6,714 bases of DNA, from assembly GCA_024224995.1 (NCBI GenBank), contig JAAENB010000256.1:1-6714 (forward strand), written 5' to 3'. This document shows positions 4,689 to 6,714 of the stretch, one piece after another. Position numbers and translations under genes: made by a program. Origin of the DNA: a bacterium (GTDB lineage: Bacteria > Spirochaetota > UBA4802 > UBA5550). Numbering within the stretch: position 1 is the first letter of the stretch; each line of letters starts with the position of its first letter. Below the pieces are notes generated by a model. The model saw only the letters and a program-made list of their open reading frames with translations, ran no database searches and was not told the DNA's origin.

Positions 4689-6089
4689 CTATTCATCGAA
4701 TTTATATTTATCCATGAGATTTTTTACTGAACCAGATTCCTCTTTGCAAATATCAGCAGGGTTAGTGTTCAGCTTGGCGTTCTTCAGGTCACAAATGAAA
4801 ACTGTTGCTTTTTCTTCGTCTGTATCAGAGAAAATTATTGCGTCAATAATAGTTTTCAATCGCAGTTGTTTCTGGGTCTGCTCCATGTACTTCGCTAGAT
4901 CCGTAATCCCTGTTTTTGTGTTTTGACTGTAACTATGCCTGAGAAGCTTGACCGGTATGGAGGTGTATAGCACAATAGGGCCTACGCGACTCCACGCTTT
5001 GTTTTTTTTTGAAAGTATAAACTTTTGAGTTTTCCATTTGGCTATTATTAGCTGTGATTTTTCGGTAAATACCTTTCCTATCTTTGTGATACTTTCATAG
5101 AGTTGAGATGCCGTGGCATAGCCACTCACATTTTTGAAGCCAATATTGCTTATTTCCAGAATGCTGATATGGATGTTCTCCTGAGCCAGAAGCGAGCCAA
5201 GACCGAGCGCATCCGTCGGTTGTGCCAGGTTATATTCAATAGCATAAATCTTGTTGGTATCTGCCAGTTTTTTTAATCTTGAATAGTATTTTTCGTTTAC
5301 CATGTAGTTATAGGGGTAAAAAGCGTGACGGTATGGAAAGTCCGCTTCATCATCCTTCTTCTCATCATTCTCATCATTATTATCCTTCTTATCATCATCC
5401 TTCTCTTGAGGTTTCCAATGAAACAGGAGATGGGCATTATTTTTAGTTACTATTTCTTTCCATATAGGCCAGTGGGTTATCCACACATTGTCTAACTCAG
5501 GAACATGTTTCTTCCTTAGTTTTGATTCTATTAAAAATTTATCCACGGTGAGTTCACCACTGGCAGTATTGACCATCAACCTGCGATAGTCCTCTATAGA
5601 TGTTGAATGTTTGAGATAAAGGATATTAAAAATATTAAGGAGGACCGCTGTTGGATTGTAATCAAGTAATATTATTCCCTCAGATTTTTCGCATCCGGCT
5701 CCCGCAAGAAATGTTCTTACAGTGCCCACTCCTGCATACCACCCTCCATCGCTTTTATCTAATAGGGGCTGCATATTAAAACGTGTACCCTCATTTGGGC
5801 TGAGAAAAAATCTGCTATATATATTACCATTGTCTTCACGATTCATCTTATCATTCACACCCATTTTGCTGAAAGTTGTTCCTGCCGGAGACTCTTTTGT
5901 TATGAGTTTATTCGTTTTTTTATCAATACCAAAATAAGCAAAGGGGTTTTTGGCGTAGAGAGCTGAATGAAGAAGCAAAATAAATAACAGGATGAGCATT
6001 ATTCGCTTCACTGTTATTTTGGTGCTCCGCTGTGAGCACGAGGGCCTGGAATTGAGAAAAAGTGTGATAAAAACTTTGAAATGTTCCAT
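4689..6089 (-). CDS. Exported LIC_10091-like Rossmann/methyltransferase-fold protein
   Basis: The protein has 466 residues from the ATG at 6089. That start is chosen because AGGAG lies seven bases upstream, whereas the in-frame ATG at 6125 has no ribosome-binding site and lies almost at the predicted transcription start. The hydrophobic signal segment is residues 29-46 (RIMLILLFILLLHSALYA), after an unusually long basic N-terminal stretch. A GTG at residue 27 would give a more normal signal peptide but lacks a ribosome-binding site. The core carries LSPNEGTRF (97-105), GGWYAGVGT (115-123, like a nucleotide/SAM-binding glycine loop), LLDYNP (141-146, acidic strand end), YSRLKKLAD (269-277) and a helix-strand DALGLGSLLAQ/ISILEISN block (293-315). 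I recognise this as similar to the Leptospira LIC_10091-type proteins with a methyltransferase-like fold; this is from memory. The substrate is unknown, and SAM is not expected outside the cytoplasm, so catalysis is uncertain. A charged Asp/Lys insert lies at 229-250. Confidence 0.75.
   Translation of the reverse strand: MEHFKVFITLFLNSRPSCSQRSTKITVKRIMLILLFILLLHSALYAKNPFAYFGIDKKTNKLITKESPAGTTFSKMGVNDKMNREDNGNIYSRFFLSPNEGTRFNMQPLLDKSDGGWYAGVGTVRTFLAGAGCEKSEGIILLDYNPTAVLLNIFNILYLKHSTSIEDYRRLMVNTASGELTVDKFLIESKLRKKHVPELDNVWITHWPIWKEIVTKNNAHLLFHWKPQEKDDDKKDNNDENDEKKDDEADFPYRHAFYPYNYMVNEKYYSRLKKLADTNKIYAIEYNLAQPTDALGLGSLLAQENIHISILEISNIGFKNVSGYATASQLYESITKIGKVFTEKSQLIIAKWKTQKFILSKKNKAWSRVGPIVLYTSIPVKLLRHSYSQNTKTGITDLAKYMEQTQKQLRLKTIIDAIIFSDTDEEKATVFICDLKNAKLNTNPADICKEESGSVKNLMDKYKFDE
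5346..5405 (-). repeat. Low-complexity Asp/Asn/Lys/Glu codon tract
   Basis: The coding strand is made of GATGA/GAAGGA-like triplets and encodes residues 229-248 of the exported protein, almost all D, K, N or E. It interrupts the core between the HWKP and FPYRHAFYPY blocks. Such tracts vary in length by slipped replication and probably form a disordered surface loop. Confidence 0.7.
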
Positions 6090-6096
6090 AATGATT

Positions 6097-6101
6097 CTCC
6101 T
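6097..6101 (-). promoter_or_regulatory. Ribosome-binding site that sets the start at 6089
   Basis: AGGAG on the minus strand lies seven bases before the ATG at 6089. The surrounding CAGGAGAAT is the same as in the leader of the gene at 141. Confidence 0.75.
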
Positions 6102-6141
6102 GCTGTCGAATTGTAATGCTTGCATTTTGTAATATAAACTT

Positions 6142-6170
6142 TTTATGCTTTATTGGACTTAAATTGTCAA
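6142..6170 (-). promoter_or_regulatory. Sigma70-type promoter for the 4689-6089 gene
   Basis: On the minus strand a perfect TTGACA (6170-6165) is followed, after exactly 17 bases, by CATAAA (6147-6142), which matches four of six -10 positions. Transcription would start near 6135 and leave a leader of about 45 bases before the ATG at 6089. No operator or riboswitch-like fold is visible in the leader. Confidence 0.55.
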
Positions 6171-6207
6171 GAAAAGAATGACTTCTCTGTGTTATAAAAG
6201 ACTTTAA

Positions 6208-6239
6208 TAAAAATCGGCCTCAGAGTAAAAATCGACCTC
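6208..6239 (+). repeat. Two tandem TAAAAATCGRCCTC repeats, IS21-end-like
   Basis: TAAAAATCGGCCTC (6208-6221) and TAAAAATCGACCTC (6226-6239) match at 13 of 14 positions with an 18-base period. Multiple short repeats of the AAAATCGACC type are a known feature of IS21-family ends, where the transposase binds. No IS21 istA/istB gene is in the window, so at most this is a relic end. The assignment rests on the motif alone. Confidence 0.3.
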
Positions 6240-6401
6240 TAATAGACGGGTTATATCGGGAGTATACGGTTTCGGGACGAAGAAGCGGGGTTAAGGGGGT
6301 GCAGCCCCATTGTCGTAAACTTAAGCACGTTTATGTATATAGAATCATATTGCCGTTGGTAAGATACCCCCTCATCCCCCCGGCCCCCTTCTCCCCGAGG
6401 G
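6240..6401. other. Gene-free tract with G/C-run elements next to the IS
   Basis: I see no coding signal here. GGGG-TGCAG-CCCC (6296-6308) can form a small hairpin. From 6366 to 6401 there is a C-rich tract (CCCCCTCATCCCCCCGG, then CTTCTCCCCGAGGG) that looks like the left arm of a common intergenic palindromic repeat. The right arm would be expected to be GGGGAGAAG-like, but the sequence switches to the insertion-sequence end at 6402. Together with 6171-6239, this makes the whole 6171-6401 stretch non-coding. Confidence 0.45.
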
Positions 6402-6419
6402 CTGACCTTACCCACATTT
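6402..6419 (-). repeat. Terminal inverted repeat of the insertion sequence
   Basis: CTGAC-CTTA-CC-CACA shares the conserved CTGAC, CTTA and CACA blocks of Tn5/IS50 ends. The transposase stop codon (6418-6420) overlaps its inner edge, which is a compact arrangement. Confidence 0.6.
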
Positions 6420-6714
6420 ATTCCAGCGCCGCCTGAAATCCAATGACTGCTGATTCAAGGCTATCCAATCCTCGCCATAGACATTCCTGACCGGGAGGCA
6501 ATGCAGAGTCAGGTATTTCTACATCCCTTTGAGTCAATAGATGAAGGAGCCTAACTGCCATAATGAGCCTCAATGCACACCAATTCATTAAAGCATGGCC
6601 AGAATCAAATTGTACCTTCTCGGCCTTATAACCGGATTTCAAGATTCGAAATAATTCTTCTATATACCAGCGGCAGCTATACCATCTTACTTTTTCAAGG
6701 GCGCTTGACAAACT
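6418..6714 (-). pseudogene. IS4-family (Tn5-like) transposase, C-terminal part, probably internally deleted
   Basis: This is the last 98 or so codons of a DDE transposase; the N-terminal part lies outside the window. The IS4-family YREK signature is complete: Tyr11, Arg14, Glu18 and Lys25 (counted from the codon at 6711), spaced Y-2-R-3-E-6-K in YSCRWYIEELFRILK. Glu18 is the third catalytic acidic residue. The helix ALRLIMAVRLLHLL follows as in Tn5. After the Lys only about 72 residues remain, against about 140 in Tn5 transposase, and the sequence jumps from RDVEIPDSA to LPPGQECLWRGLDSLE, the usual extreme C-terminal block. The dimerisation region therefore seems to have lost about 70 residues, and I suspect the copy is dead. 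A short natural subgroup is the alternative. Confidence 0.7.

Larger units (their letters stand above)
6402..6714 (-). mobile_element. One end of a Tn5/IS50-like IS4-family insertion sequence
   Basis: The element begins at 6402 with CTGACCTTACCCACATTT (6402-6419). With one gap this matches the Tn5 outside end CTGACTCTTATACACAAGT at 14 of 19 positions. Its transposase gene reads towards this end and continues beyond the window. If the element makes the 9-bp target duplication usual for Tn5-like elements, the flanking copy here would be CCCCGAGGG (6393-6401), and its twin should lie just past the other end of the element. Confidence 0.65.

Noticed and set aside
5722..5937. Plus-strand frame opposite the exported Rossmann protein
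   Set aside because: It is a shadow of the minus-strand gene, with no ribosome-binding site and no protein-like pattern.
6090..6125. Upstream ATG at 6125 for the exported Rossmann protein
   Set aside because: No Shine-Dalgarno, and it is only about ten bases from the predicted transcription start. It would put even more sequence ahead of the signal segment.
1..6714. tRNA, rRNA or known riboswitch
   Set aside because: I found no cloverleaf, rRNA-like sequence or recognisable aptamer core on either strand.

Overview
The window looks like a bacterial accessory region of moderately low GC. It holds three apparently intact genes for exported proteins, set among broken gene fragments, direct repeats, hairpins and the end of an insertion sequence. 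The exported proteins have classical Sec signal peptides and purine-rich Shine-Dalgarno sites. The host cannot be fixed from this sequence. The LIC_10091-like protein and the mixture of remnants would fit a spirochaete or another Gram-negative-type lineage, but that is a weak inference.

Layout: at the left, a 40-bp dispersed repeat (78-117) leads straight into the ribosome-binding site of a secreted protein gene (141-1184, +). Two hairpins follow, then a C-terminal UvrD/Rep helicase fragment (1428-1697, -). Its motif V region lies inside an 89-bp sequence that recurs exactly at 4261-4349. Next come an orphan coding remnant (1707-2123, +), a 28-nt perfect palindrome and a weak terminator. A paralogue of the first secreted protein follows in convergent orientation (2208-3302, -).

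The centre (3679-4262, +) is a decayed DUF4914 gene. It lacks its N-terminus, has a large internal deletion with a frame change, and is cut off on the right by the second 89-bp copy. After that come a short coding-like scrap, the second 40-bp repeat copy and a two-step hairpin.

The right part carries an exported Rossmann/methyltransferase-like protein (4689-6089, -) with a good sigma70-type promoter. Beyond it is a non-coding stretch with IS21-end-like repeats and a C-rich tract. The window ends in one end of a Tn5/IS50-like IS4-family element: inverted repeat at 6402-6419 and the 3' part of the transposase, which continues past the window.

How the genes relate: the two paralogues form an uncharacterised exported family with four shared cysteines and a faint protein-kinase-like residue pattern (inference). 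All three intact genes share a CAGGAG ribosome-binding site and a signal peptide, so each is probably expressed and sent to the envelope or outside. No operon links them. The rest records repeated illegitimate recombination and IS activity. The best candidate for something undescribed is the paralogous secreted family and its association with the dispersed repeats.
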